A DNA stretch of 64,000 nucleotides from Cliona cf. orientalis (taxonomy: Eukaryota > Porifera > Demospongiae > Clionaida > Clionaidae): positions 34,767,235 to 34,831,234 of the forward strand of contig OZ005689.1 of the NCBI GenBank assembly GCA_963930775.1, written 5' to 3'. The translations under genes and the position numbers were made by a program. This document shows, in pieces, positions 54,379 to 64,000 of this stretch. The notes under the pieces were generated by a model that was not told the origin of the DNA, did no database searches, and saw only the letters and a program-made list of their open reading frames with translations. The stretch's first letter is position 1. The number at the start of each line of letters is the position of its first letter.

Positions 54379-56306
54379 AATGATCCTGAGCCAAGCCTCT
54401 GAGCTGGCTAATATATTGATGGCAAAAAACATTGACCTGCAACGTATATGTCATATTCAACCACTGGGTGTAACCAAGACTGCTACGTTTGTAGTAGATT
54501 TGGATGATGTTTTATTCAGCGATCTCAAGGCGGACGATCTGGGTACTTGGAATGCTAATGGAACCAAATCAAGGTACTTCTCTATGTCCCCTAGTGGTGT
54601 GGTACATATTGCTTCTGGAAAGCCTAGTCGCAGCACAAGATCATGCTACTATACTCTCACCCGGCGCAATTACACTCATGGAACATACAACCTGCTTCGA
54701 CGAATTGTCATTGACATAAGAGGTAATATGCTATGATTGTGCGAGTGTTTCATATCAATAAGGCCTTTCTGCACTTTGTAGTGCCTGTCTTGAGTATTTG
54801 TGGGAAGTACTGGTGTTATGCTTATATTGTGATCTTAGCATTGGTAGAAATTCATTTTTTAATTCATTGTCCAAACTCGGCCTGAAATTGGTAAATGTGT
54901 TGACTATAATATGCAAAGTTGGTACTGATTAATTGTTACAAGTAAGCGGAGTTTGTGCAGGTACATGGGGATAATAATGTGCAAATAATCATTCTACCAC
55001 ATACCTTGCAGCATATTATGGTCGTACACGCATGTACTTTAATTTTCATTTCTACTGTTTAGATTCTGAAGGCCAACGGAACAAGTATTCAATGATCCAG
55101 TACCTACTAGAGGGCCCAGAGATTGACATCAAAATAAAACCTCATGGAAATTCAAAAGGAGATTGAGCTTTCTTTCGGACAGCCACTTCAACAAAGAAAC
55201 GTATTGAGCAGCTGGCCACCTCAAGCACTCCGAAAGCTGTGGTTTCTGAACTGACAAGGGAACGGGGAGGCAAAATTGAAGCTAGAGGAATTGCACCGCT
55301 ACCGCATGACTGTAGACAAGTGTCACACGTTAGCCAGAAGCAAACTCCAAGTACCTGTGACCCATTATACAGCATCATGATTGAATGCAAGCATGCACAG
55401 GGTACCGCCAGCGTGTTTGTACAAGATGTAAAGGCTGCTCCATATCCCATGAGTGTATCATGCTTTGAGTGGCAGATACAAGATATGGTTAGGTTTCTAA
55501 TGTGTAACCATCGCTTTAGTGTGCTGACGGTGGACACCACCTACAAGCTAGGTGAATTCTACGTAACTCCCATGACATACCACCACCTCATGGTCGAGAA
55601 TATCAAAACGAAAAAGCATCCCGTTATGCTAGGTCCTCTTCTTGTGCACCAAAAGGTGGACTTTCCTGCTTTTAATTATTTTGCAAGCACCCTTATTGGA
55701 TCATGGAAAGAGCCCAAACATGTTTTGGCATTCGGTACTGGAGACAAAGCAATAGTGGAAGCACTGTCTCACAACTTTCCTTTTGCCATTCAACTTCGCT
55801 GCTTTCTTCACTTTAAGAATGTTGAATAGAAACTGAAGGAGTTTGGAGTTCCTACCCAAGTCATGCAAGAGTTTCTCTTATATATTTTTGGAAAACGTGT
55901 TGCAAACACATACCAAGAGGGTCTAGTTGACAGCAATTCAGTCCAGGAGTTTGATGAGTGTATTGAAAATTTGAAGCCATTATGGGATGCCTGAGAGAAG
56001 CCCTTTGCTCCAGTCAGCGGACCTAGGTTTCATAGCTACTTTATTCAGTATCACGCGCTATCACATGAGGAGAGACCTTCATGAAAGTGCTGGCCTTGGT
56101 TCACCACCTGCCAAGTTCACCACAAATGCTTCTAAGTCCTTAAATGCAACTATTAAAGGGAGAGTTAATTTCAAAGAATCTGATTGGCCAGAGTTTATTT
56201 CTGACATGAAGCAGTACGTGGAATCTCAAAGAGAAAAGATTATCAGATCATTATCTGGTCGTGGCCAATATTGATTGTGCCCAGATGATGTTGCTCATTA
56301 TGGGGT

Positions 56307-56478
56307 TGTAGTATATTGTGATGTAATGCATTTCAATGTTATGTATGTTCGTGTATTTAGAATGCTTTGTGCCTATTTATGTGTATGTACCTGGGTATTA
56401 AAACAGTTGATGTACTATTGTTGAGTGGCTCACTAACGTGCGCAAGCCTGCACTTCTACTATTTACTCGGCTACCACA
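56307..56478 (+). repeat. Young Gypsy 5' LTR
   Basis: Starts TGTAGTATATTG, ends CGGCTACCACA; followed by a primer-binding-type TGGCGACGAG. Confidence 0.95.
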
Positions 56479-56496
56479 TTTGGCGACGAGTTCGGG

Positions 56497-57282
56497 ATGG
56501 CGACAGCGGTCATCGGGCAGGTGCCAGAGTTCAACCCAGAGACGGACTCTCTAACGGCATACGTGGAGCGAGTGAAGCTCTTCATCCAAGTGAACAGAAT
56601 CGAGGATGCTCGTAAGGTCCCAGTACTGCTCAGTGTTATTGGAGGCAAAACATATGACCTCCTACGAAACCTCCTGTCGCCTACAGACCCCAAAGACAAG
56701 ACATTCGATGAGCTGGTGGAGGCGCTAAAAGGACACTATGAACCAAAGCCGCTCGTTATTGCGGAGCGCTTCCACTTCCATAAAAGGAACCAAGCAGCTG
56801 GTGAATCAGTCGTGCAATTCATCGCTGAGTTATGGAGGTTGGTGAGATATTGCGAGTTTAAGACGTTTCTCGAAGAAGCGTTGAGAGATCGTTTTGTGTG
56901 CGGACTGGGGAGCAAGGCGATCCAAAACTGCTTGCTAAACAAGAAGGAGCTGACTCTCCAGAAGGCCGTTGAGGTAGCCACGGGTATGGAAGCTGCAGCG
57001 AAAGAAGTCACAGAGCTGCAGGCTACCTCTACTGCAAACGCTGCGAGTGCAGGTACAGCGAAAAAGGACGTGCTCAAGGTCACAATCAACTGCTACAGGT
57101 GTGGGAAGTCGAACCACAAGCCAATTAACTGTCCAGTCAAAGGATTACGTTGTCACAACTGCGGTAAGGTGGGCCACATAAAGAGAGCCTGTAAACAAGC
57201 CAAAAGGAATTCCAGTGTACAGTCATCAGATAAGAAACGTACACACAGAGTAAAGACTGCACTGCACAGACACAGAGTCTGA
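56497..57282 (+). mobile_element. Young Gypsy gag, 261 aa
   Basis: The gag frame is open: capsid-like region with LLSVIGGKTYDLLRNLLSP and FHFHKRNQAAGESVVQFIAE, then two CCHC knuckles (CYRCGKSNHKPINCP, CHNCGKVGHIKRAC) and a basic end. Its stop is 7 bp before the pol frame opens. Confidence 0.9.
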
Positions 57283-57289
57283 GGAAGAC

Positions 57290-60200
57290 ATGTACTACCT
57301 CAAGTACATGGCAGCCAAGCCTACTGGACCCATCAAAGTGGACATGCTCCTAGACAGTAAGCCTGTGAGTATGGAGTTAGACACAGGAGCTCCAGTGTCA
57401 TTAATGTCGAAGAAGATGCTGGATGATCTGTTCCCTGGGTACACTCTACAGCCGTGCAGCCTCCCTATGCAGACTTACCTGGGAGAGCCGATAACTGTTG
57501 CAGGACAAATGCAGGTGGAGGTACGCTATGGAGAGCAGGAGACACTTCCACTGGTTGTGGTGGAAGGCAGGGGTCCAAGCCTTTTCGGACGACAGTGGTT
57601 GACGAAGATTCGATTGAACTGGCAGTCCATCAACAATGTCAGGAGCCACCCTGGTTTACAGGACATCTTGGATCGACACCAAGAGGTTTTCAAGGCCGAA
57701 CTGGGCACATTGAAAGGATACAAAGCCCAGATTTCAGTCGACCCCAATGCTACTCCCCGCTTTTGTAAGGCCCGTTCAGTCCCCTACGCTATGTATGGCA
57801 AGGTGGATGAGGAACTGCAACGTTTAGAGAAAGATGGCATAATCGAAGCCGTACAGTTTGCCGACTGGGCAGCGCCTATCGTATCAGTGCTGAAATCAGA
57901 TGGGAAATCTGTTCGAATCTGTGGAGATTTTAAACTCACCGTGAATCAAGCATCAAAGCTCGATCGATATCCAATTCCCAAGATTGAAGATCTCCTCGCT
58001 AAACTGGCTGGTGGGAAACTGTTCACGAAATTGGACATGAGCCAGGCATACCAACAGCTGCTCCTGGACGAGGAGTCCAAAAAATTTGTCGTCATCAACA
58101 CCCACCGTGGGCTTTACCGCTTCGATCGTTTGCCCTTCGGAGTCGCATCGGCTCCAGGGATCTTCCAACGAGTCATGGAGAGTCTCCTAAGTGGAATCCC
58201 TGGAGTAGTGGTGTATATTGATGACATACTCATCACTGGAAAGACAGAAGGAGCTCATTTAGCTGCCTTGGAGGAGGTACTGAAAAGACTCAGCAATGCA
58301 GGACTGAGACTGAAGAGAACAAAGTGTATCTTTCTTGCACCCTCCATGGATTACTTGGGTTACCGTGTCGATGCTCAGGGCACCCATCCAACGGCAGAGA
58401 AGGTAAAAGCAATCCAGGAAGCTCCACGTCCAACCAATGTTTCCGAATTAAAGTCATATCTTGGTCTACTCACGTATTATTCGCGATTTCTACCGAATTT
58501 GTTGACAACCTTGGCACCACTGTACAAGCTGCTCAAGCACAGTGTAAAGTGGCAGTGGTCAGACGAGCAAGAAAAGTCGTTTAAAGAATCGAAATAGTCG
58601 TTTCTATCGTCTCAACTTCTCGTTCATTTCGACCCATCACTCAACATTCGACGCGCTTGTGACGCCTCAGCCTACGGAATCGGCGCAGTATTGTCCCACG
58701 AATGCCGGATGGATCGGAGAAACCTATTGGTTTTGTCTCACGTACGTTGTCTGACGCAGAGAAAAAGTATTCTCAGATTGAAAAAGAGGGACTGGCGTGT
58801 GTATTTGGAGTGAAACGTTTTCACGCATACCTTTTCGGACACCATTTCACACTGCAGACAGACCATCGACCGACCACTGATGTTGCTCTTCAATGAAAGC
58901 AAACCGATTCCAGCTCAAGCATCAAACAGGATCCAGCGGTGGACACTTACGTTGTCATCGTATCAATATACAATTGCCTGTCGAACAACCCAGCAACACG
59001 CTAATGCGGACGCCATGAGTCGATTGCCTCTACCAGAGATGCCACAGAAGACTGTAGTTCACCCCGAGTTTGTGCTGATGGTGCAGAAACTAGACGAAGC
59101 TCCGATCACAGCGGCACAGATAGCTGCTTGGACTCAGCGAGATCCACTCCTCTCAGAAGTGCTCCAATACCTTCAAAACGGATGGCCAGTGTCTGCAAAT
59201 GCTTAGTTAAAGCCTTACTGGACGAAAAGGATGGAGCTAACTTCGCACGCTGGATGTATCCTGTGGGCTGGGAGAGTGATTGTGCCACCCCCTGGTAGAA
59301 TTCAAGTGTTACTGGACCTACACAGTGGTCACCCGGGAGTCACTAAGATGAAAGCATTGGCTAGAATTCTAATCTGGTGGCCAGGACTCGATTCGGAACT
59401 GGAAAAGATGGTGAAAGAGTGCTCACAGTGTCAACAGCGTTGACCAACCCCCAGAGTAGCACCCCTACATCCTTGGCAATGGCCAACTCGACCGTGGTCT
59501 CGCCTACATATTGACTATGCCGGTCCAACAGAAGGAAAAATGTTCGTCATAGATGCTCATTCAAAGTGGATCGAGGTGTTTCCTATGACCTCAGCTACAG
59601 CCTTGACTACAGTGCAACACTTGCGTCAGTTATTCTCCAGATTTGGCATACCAGATTCGATCGTCTCAGACAATGGCTCACAATTTGTTGCCAAAGGGTT
59701 TCAAGAATTTTGCAAGTCTAATGGTATCCAACACATTCGTGTAGCACCATACCATACCACCCATCATCCAATGGGCTTACAGAACGTGCTGTTCAAGTTT
59801 TCAAGCAAGGTATGAAGAAAGTTAGCAGTGGCACTATCTGGGACAGAATTTCCAAATTTTTATTTCAGTATCGCATCACTCCTCACACAATGACTGGTCT
59901 ACCTCCATGTGAGATGCTAATGGGAAGAAAGCTTCGCTCTCGACTTGATCTACTCAAGCCAGATGTTCAAGCTAGAGTCATCAGCAAACAAGCTAAGCAG
60001 AAGAGTAACCGAGACAAACACGGTAAACCTCGCACTTTTGTAGAGGGAGAGAGAGTCTATGCTAAGAATTTCGGTCAAGGAAATAGATGGTTGCCAGGTC
60101 TCATTGTCAGCAGTAAAGGACCAGTATCGTTCGAAATCAAACTGCAAAATGGAAAGAAATGTCGCCGTCACCAAGATCATTTACGACACAGAGCAGCGAA

Positions 60201-60393
60201 TGACAGTGCTAGTGAGGATCAGAGTGAAGAGAACGCTTTGGTAATTGATGGTGATGACGATTCGTCTGATGTAGAGTCTAACCCTGAACCAGAACGTGTT
60301 GAGAACAATTTACCCGAACCTGAAGCTAGTGGTGGTGAGAGCCGACGTTATCCAAGTCGAATTCATAGACCACCAAATCAGTATGGATTGTAA
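57290..60393 (+). mobile_element. Young Gypsy pol region
   Basis: Protease with MELDTGAPVSLM, reverse transcriptase with GGKLFTKLDMSQAYQQLLLD and VVVYIDDILITG, RNase H with KPIGFVSRTLSDAEKKYS, integrase zinc finger with HSGHPGVTKMK and CSQCQQR, core with MFVIDAHSKWIEVFPM and IVSDNGSQFVAKGF, and tail ending RRYPSRIHRPPNQYGL. All parts are present; the region has about half a dozen breaks. Confidence 0.9.
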
Positions 60394-60459
60394 ACTCTTG
60401 AACTTATATGTCGTTTAGTGATTTTGAGTGTGTGTGTACTCTCTATTTTAAGGGAGGAG

Positions 60460-60631
60460 TGTAGTATATTGTGATGTAATGCATTTCAATGTTATGTATG
60501 TTCGTGTATTTAGAATGCTTTGTGCCTATTTATGTGTATGTACCTGGGTATTAAAACAGTTGATGTACTATTGTTGAGTGGCTCACTAACGTGCGCAAGC
60601 CTGCACTTCTACTATTTACTCGGCTACCACA
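60460..60631 (+). repeat. Young Gypsy 3' LTR
   Basis: Reads the same as the 5' LTR. Confidence 0.95.
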
Positions 60632-60981
60632 GGGGTACCAGCTCAATCTTGGATCAAAATGACAGCTGAACAACGATGTGAAGTAGTATTTGCCTTCGAG
60701 AAAGCCAAACCTCCAAGGAGAGCTATACCACAGGTTGATGAGAATGTAGTCTTCCACTGCCTCAGATACACTTGCCTCAGAAGCCTATTCATTTCTGCAA
60801 AAGTGCAAAACCAACTCCCCTCCTTACAGATCAATCCTCCCTGCCTCGAGAATGCCACCGGAAACCCTCATCCAAATTCACATTCCAGATCCCAGTGCCG
60901 ACCACACCCACCATTCCACTAGTCAAAACCAGATATCCACCAACGCTGCCAAGATGCCAAACTCTGAACCCTACGCTTACC

Positions 60982-60989
60982 TATATAAA
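60982..60989 (+). promoter_or_regulatory. TATA box of the Penelope-like element
   Basis: TATATAAA, about 45 bp before the hammerhead-like fold. Confidence 0.5.
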
Positions 60990-61029
60990 CTGTACGTATG
61001 CTAGCTTTCTCAGTTTTGCATGTATTGTC

Positions 61030-61075
61030 ATCCCTACTGAAGAAGGCTGTTCCTGGCCGAAACTGGTCTAGGGAT
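61030..61075 (+). ncRNA. Hammerhead-ribozyme-like motif
   Basis: Stem I ATCCCTA / TAGGGAT pairs perfectly. Core CTGAAGA fits the C-U-G-A-N-G-A box. Stem II GGC / GCC closes an 8-base loop. GAAAC follows, then the GTC cleavage triplet in GAAAC-TG-GTC, a two-pair stem III typical of the minimal hammerheads known in Penelope-like elements. One extra A lies between the core and stem II, which may lower or abolish activity. Confidence 0.6.
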
Positions 61076-62922
61076 TGTTAATGTTGAAGTGCAATATTGT
61101 TATTGTTGTTGATGAACTACTAATTCTACGAATCGCATCGTACTGTTCGGAAGCCACATCATCCATCCGTCTTAAGACCGATCTGCAGCTAATTAGCTAC
61201 ACCCCCCATGGTCAAGCTACAAACGCCAAGTCCGATTGATCGACAATCCACGAGCTACAAAGAACTGAGTCTTAACACAGAATATCACATTAAAATTAAT
61301 ACTCAATTGTGAGAAAATAAAAATAAATCAAATCCATAATCATTAAACATATTATTATCCTTATACAAGTCTCTTGAGTCCTTCAGGACCCCAACCTGAA
61401 TGGAAAATAGAAAACAAAAACAATCAAAATTACAGCAAAAAGGATCACACTCAACCCCACCCATAACTAGACAAGCATCCAAACCACTATAACCAATCAT
61501 ATCCAAACCACCCTATCACAACCGAATTCAAAATCAGTCTCTCCCACACAAACAACCAGACAATCCTTAACCCAACCAATAATCCCAATAGGATTACAAA
61601 GACCTCCCCTAGTCAGATCCTCCACTCCTATAGATATAAACAACTCCACAGACACTGATAGCCAGGCCATATATGAAACTGAACATAGCCAAAATAGTAA
61701 TCCAAACATTATCACCTTATCCACACCACAGAGCTAACAAACGCAACTACAGACTGAACGTGACATGGACAAACAACCCACCACATCAGAGACTAACCTC
61801 CTTGACGACAAGATGGAACTGATGCAGATATTAGTGACAGTGTTACTGCTATTAACCTGTCAGGGATCCTAAATAAAACAATTAAAGAATCGGAACCACA
61901 ACCAACAGCCAAGTCTTCTTAGAACAAAAGGGAAAGAGGCTGAAATCAAGAGGTGGAGAAAGAATGGAGATGTCCTCTACCGAGCATCACTCGATTTAAC
62001 AAACACACTTGCTAAACACTATGGCTAAATAATCACATCTGAACGGAAAACCCTAGAAGAGATTAAACAAGAAATAATGGACTACCTAAAGTCCATACAA
62101 CACACGGAAACACGTGACAGCTTAAAATAATCATGGAAGGACATCTCTAAGAAAGCCGAGGATGAAGCCAGACAACTAAGCCTCAGCCTAAAGGAAAGTC
62201 GAGAAAATAAACTACACCACAAACGAGGACGAACAAGTCAAACAGACTTACCAGTAAACAAATTCCCTCAGAGAGAAGACATGAGGAACACTGGTAACAA
62301 TCAACCACCAGCCAATCCTACACGTGAAGACACCCGAGACACAGCTCAGTTCATCTCGGCCCTGAGTGACCTCCTCCAACAATATAAAGGACAAGCGGAT
62401 CCAAAAAACTTGAATCCACGCCCAAACAGCTCCAAACAAAGAGGAAAGGAACCGGCACACGGAAGAGGCTATCCCAGGAAGATGCTGCCTCCAAGCGGAC
62501 CCTAAAGAAACGGAACACATATAGAAAGAACAGACTTACACAAAACTCTAATACAGGACATTATAATGACTTTCAAAACATGTTTCTTAATGACAAACCA
62601 CACCCCAAACACACTTACCACTAACACTAACCCGAACCCAGCACCAGCTAATACTAAACCACCCAGTAATCAACCACATACAGCAGATGATGCATTAGTT
62701 ATCCTAGCCACAAAAACAACCTTATCCGAAACACAAAAAAATGTACTACGCAAAGGCCTCACCTTCATTCCAAAACCAAAAAACCTAACTATACAAATTT
62801 TACATAAGGATGTAAATAATTTCATGCACAGAATGAAATTAAAGTTCGAAATGAAACTAAAAAAAAACCTAAAGTACGTGACCCCCCTCCAACCAAAACT
62901 AAAACGTACACCAAACCCAGAA

Positions 62923-63411
62923 CAGTGGCGTGTCCAGCGGGGGGCTCAGGGTGCTCGAGCACCCCCCTGGCCCTGGCTTACTTCAGAGTGATCAACAGCT
63001 GATTATTATGATGCCAGCAATGCACTGTGAAGTGTGAAGGGGCTGGCTGGCAGGGCCTCTAACTTATCCCTACCTAATAAATCTACTTTAAATACCTAAC
63101 ATAAATTAGTAAGCATAAGACTCAAACTTACTTCAATTCATGATTCTCGAGCACACGTTGAAAATCGACCACGCCTACTCATGCAATAGTTAATGGAATT
63201 AGTTCAGAGTGCAATAATTATTGACACTGGGCATGCGCATTAGACCACCAGCGTGCTCAGATCTACAGAAATGTCACTTTTGCGGTACTTCCACAGAGCT
63301 GGAACTCCAGGTCCATCTACCAGTACTATATTACTTGTGATGATGAGACTGAGAATGTGCGATTAGAAGAGCCAATTGATAATTCAGGTGAAAATCTAGC
63401 TCTAGAGTATT
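62923..63411. other. hAT-type end, otherwise no gene
   Basis: CAGTGGCGTGTCCAGCGGGG at 62923 resembles the hAT miniature end CAGTGGCGGATCCAG at 28495. No matching right end was found. An NRF1-like GGGCATGCGCATT lies near 63230. No gene seen. Confidence 0.45.
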
Positions 63412-63412
63412 A

Positions 63413-63946
63413 CAGTGGAACCCCTCTATAACGGCCACCATTGGGGAATGAGGTAGTGGCCTTTATAGAGGGGTGGCCTTAACTCAGGGGTTTTTTCCAT
63501 AAATTGATAAAACAACAATACAACTTGAATTATGCAATAAAATATTAAGTAGGATTAAGCGACTGAAAACTATAGTACATAAGCTAATCTCAGATGGCCT
63601 ATTGTAAACTGTACTGACTGATGATTATTAATAAAAAAAGTAGGTGGAGCTGGCCGTAGTATGAGATCATGCGCACTAATGATCGTTAAAGTGGGTGGAG
63701 CTGGCCGGTGACGACCTTTACCTTGGCTAAAGTGGGTGGAGCTGGCCGTAGTGCGAGGTCAATATGTATTGGTGAGCATCATTTGGGGCCACAATACGTG
63801 GCCGTTGTACGGAGTAGAGGGGTGGCCGCCAACTAGGGGTTTCTTAAGTACTATCTTATATGGAGATGCAATCGGGACCAAGGTAAGTGGCCGTTATAGA
63901 CAGGGCGGCCGCCCATCAGGGGTGGCCGTTAAGAGGGGTTCCACTG
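63413..63946. mobile_element. Mariner-type miniature element
   Basis: Ends CAGTGGAACCCCTCTATAAC and its inverse (GGGGTTCCACTG), flanked by TA (63411-63412, 63947-63948). Inside are three spaced copies of GTGGGTGGAGCTGGCC (near 63643, 63690 and 63730), the first with one change, and repeated GGCCGTTATA-type blocks. Non-coding. Confidence 0.85.
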
Positions 63947-64000
63947 TATACATATTTATGATCAACATAATATTATATAGCTATGATACAAAATATTAAG

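Larger units (their letters stand above)
56307..60631 (+). mobile_element. Young Gypsy element with identical LTRs
   Basis: LTRs 56307-56478 and 60460-60631 (172 bp each) read as identical. The target duplication GGGGT is present on both sides (56302-56306, 60632-60636), and a purine tract AAGGGAGGAG precedes the 3' LTR. Gag and pol occupy separate frames. It is inserted in the MULE2 coding sequence. By its LTRs it is very recent, yet pol has about half a dozen breaks, so the copy is not whole. Confidence 0.95.
52578..60720 (+). pseudogene. MULE transposase gene (MULE2), multi-exon, split by a Gypsy insertion
   Basis: Exons: 52578-52751 (MSDCEVIEISDTDSVQIIS, then TPTKRPPSPFSS), 52851-52913 (SDESDNGGVQSTEPCS ... 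SHKR), 54380-54722 (N-terminal domain, FVVDLDDV ... CYYTLTRRNYTH), and 55063-56306 (core: LTVDTTYKLGEFYVTPMTYH, AFGTGDKAIVEALSHNF, CFLHFKN), continuing after the Gypsy at 60637 with VPAQSWIKMTAEQRCEVVFA to about 60720. The core has one in-frame TGA near 55165, a stop after FKNVE (55827) and a frame change near 55990. The SWIM finger and C-terminal domain found in MULE1 are missing, so the 3' end is truncated. Residues EVIEISDTD look like a SUMO-interaction motif. Upstream exon joins are inferred from phase. Confidence 0.75.
60760..62922 (+). mobile_element. Penelope-like element, 5' part
   Basis: A TATA box (60982), a hammerhead-like fold (61030-61075), then a long Lys/Glu-rich region (about 61766-62505, coiled-coil-like) and a frame with ALVILATKTTLSETQKNVLR KGLTFIPKPKN near 62690-62800. 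That motif (L-S-x-x-x-x-x-V-L-x-K-G-L-x-F) opens many Penelope-like proteins. Several stops and frameshifts interrupt it, and no reverse transcriptase follows: the element is cut off at 62922 where a hAT-type end begins. Naming rests on the motif plus the ribozyme-like fold. Confidence 0.6.

Noticed and set aside
1-64000. tRNA and rRNA genes
   Set aside because: I found no cloverleaf with a conserved T-loop and no rRNA-like block when reading through both strands; a covariance search would be needed to exclude diverged ones.

Overview
Organism and overall picture: this is eukaryotic, almost certainly invertebrate metazoan DNA. It has GT-AG introns, TATA boxes, microsatellites, poly-C runs and a dense mixture of hAT, MULE, DD34E (IS630/Tc1-like), TTAA-type, LINE, Penelope-like, Gypsy, BEL and DIRS elements. 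A demosponge is my leading guess, from the style of the elements, but nothing here proves it. I see no convincing intact single-copy host gene; nearly everything recognisable is a transposable element, often nested in another. The one long intact reading frame is a 337-codon gene carried by a DNA transposon (25083-26096). || Layout: 0-1.7 kb, a miniature element (family 1) and the tail of a Gypsy fossil with an LTR-like end. 1.7-4.5 kb, a hAT transposon with a broken ZMYM1-like transposase. 4.5-6.8 kb, a 5'-truncated CR1/L2-like LINE. 9.1-16 kb, a broken, intron-containing MULE transposase gene on the minus strand (MULE1) with three miniature elements inside. 16.7-17.4 kb, miniature family 2. 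18.5-21.2 kb, a rearranged Gypsy fossil. 21.8 kb, a Myb/SANT-like relic. 23.4-29.2 kb, a 5.86-kb TTAA-flanked two-gene transposon that splits a family 1 copy and itself carries a two-gene DD34E transposon with about 144-bp perfect terminal repeats plus a hAT miniature. 31.3-32.7 kb, a Gypsy integrase fossil split by a miniature element. 35.8-43.1 kb, a BEL fossil with both LTRs, carrying a TTAA miniature. 44.3 kb, a THAP relic. 47.5-51.5 kb, a DIRS fossil. 52.0-60.7 kb, a second MULE gene (MULE2, plus strand) split by a very young Gypsy copy (56.3-60.6 kb). 60.8-62.9 kb, the 5' part of a Penelope-like element with a hammerhead-ribozyme-like fold. 63.4-63.9 kb, a mariner-type miniature. || How the parts relate: three miniature families (1, 2 and F) share the end TGTGACC and are usually flanked by TA. 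Families 1, 2 and K contain start codons and/or strong splice donors; F and K carry promoter-like motifs (GC box with ETS site, or NRF1-like and YY1-like sites). Together they look like mobile promoter/first-exon cassettes, which is an inference. The two MULE genes share an intron at the same position and phase and an N-terminal domain that I can align but not name.
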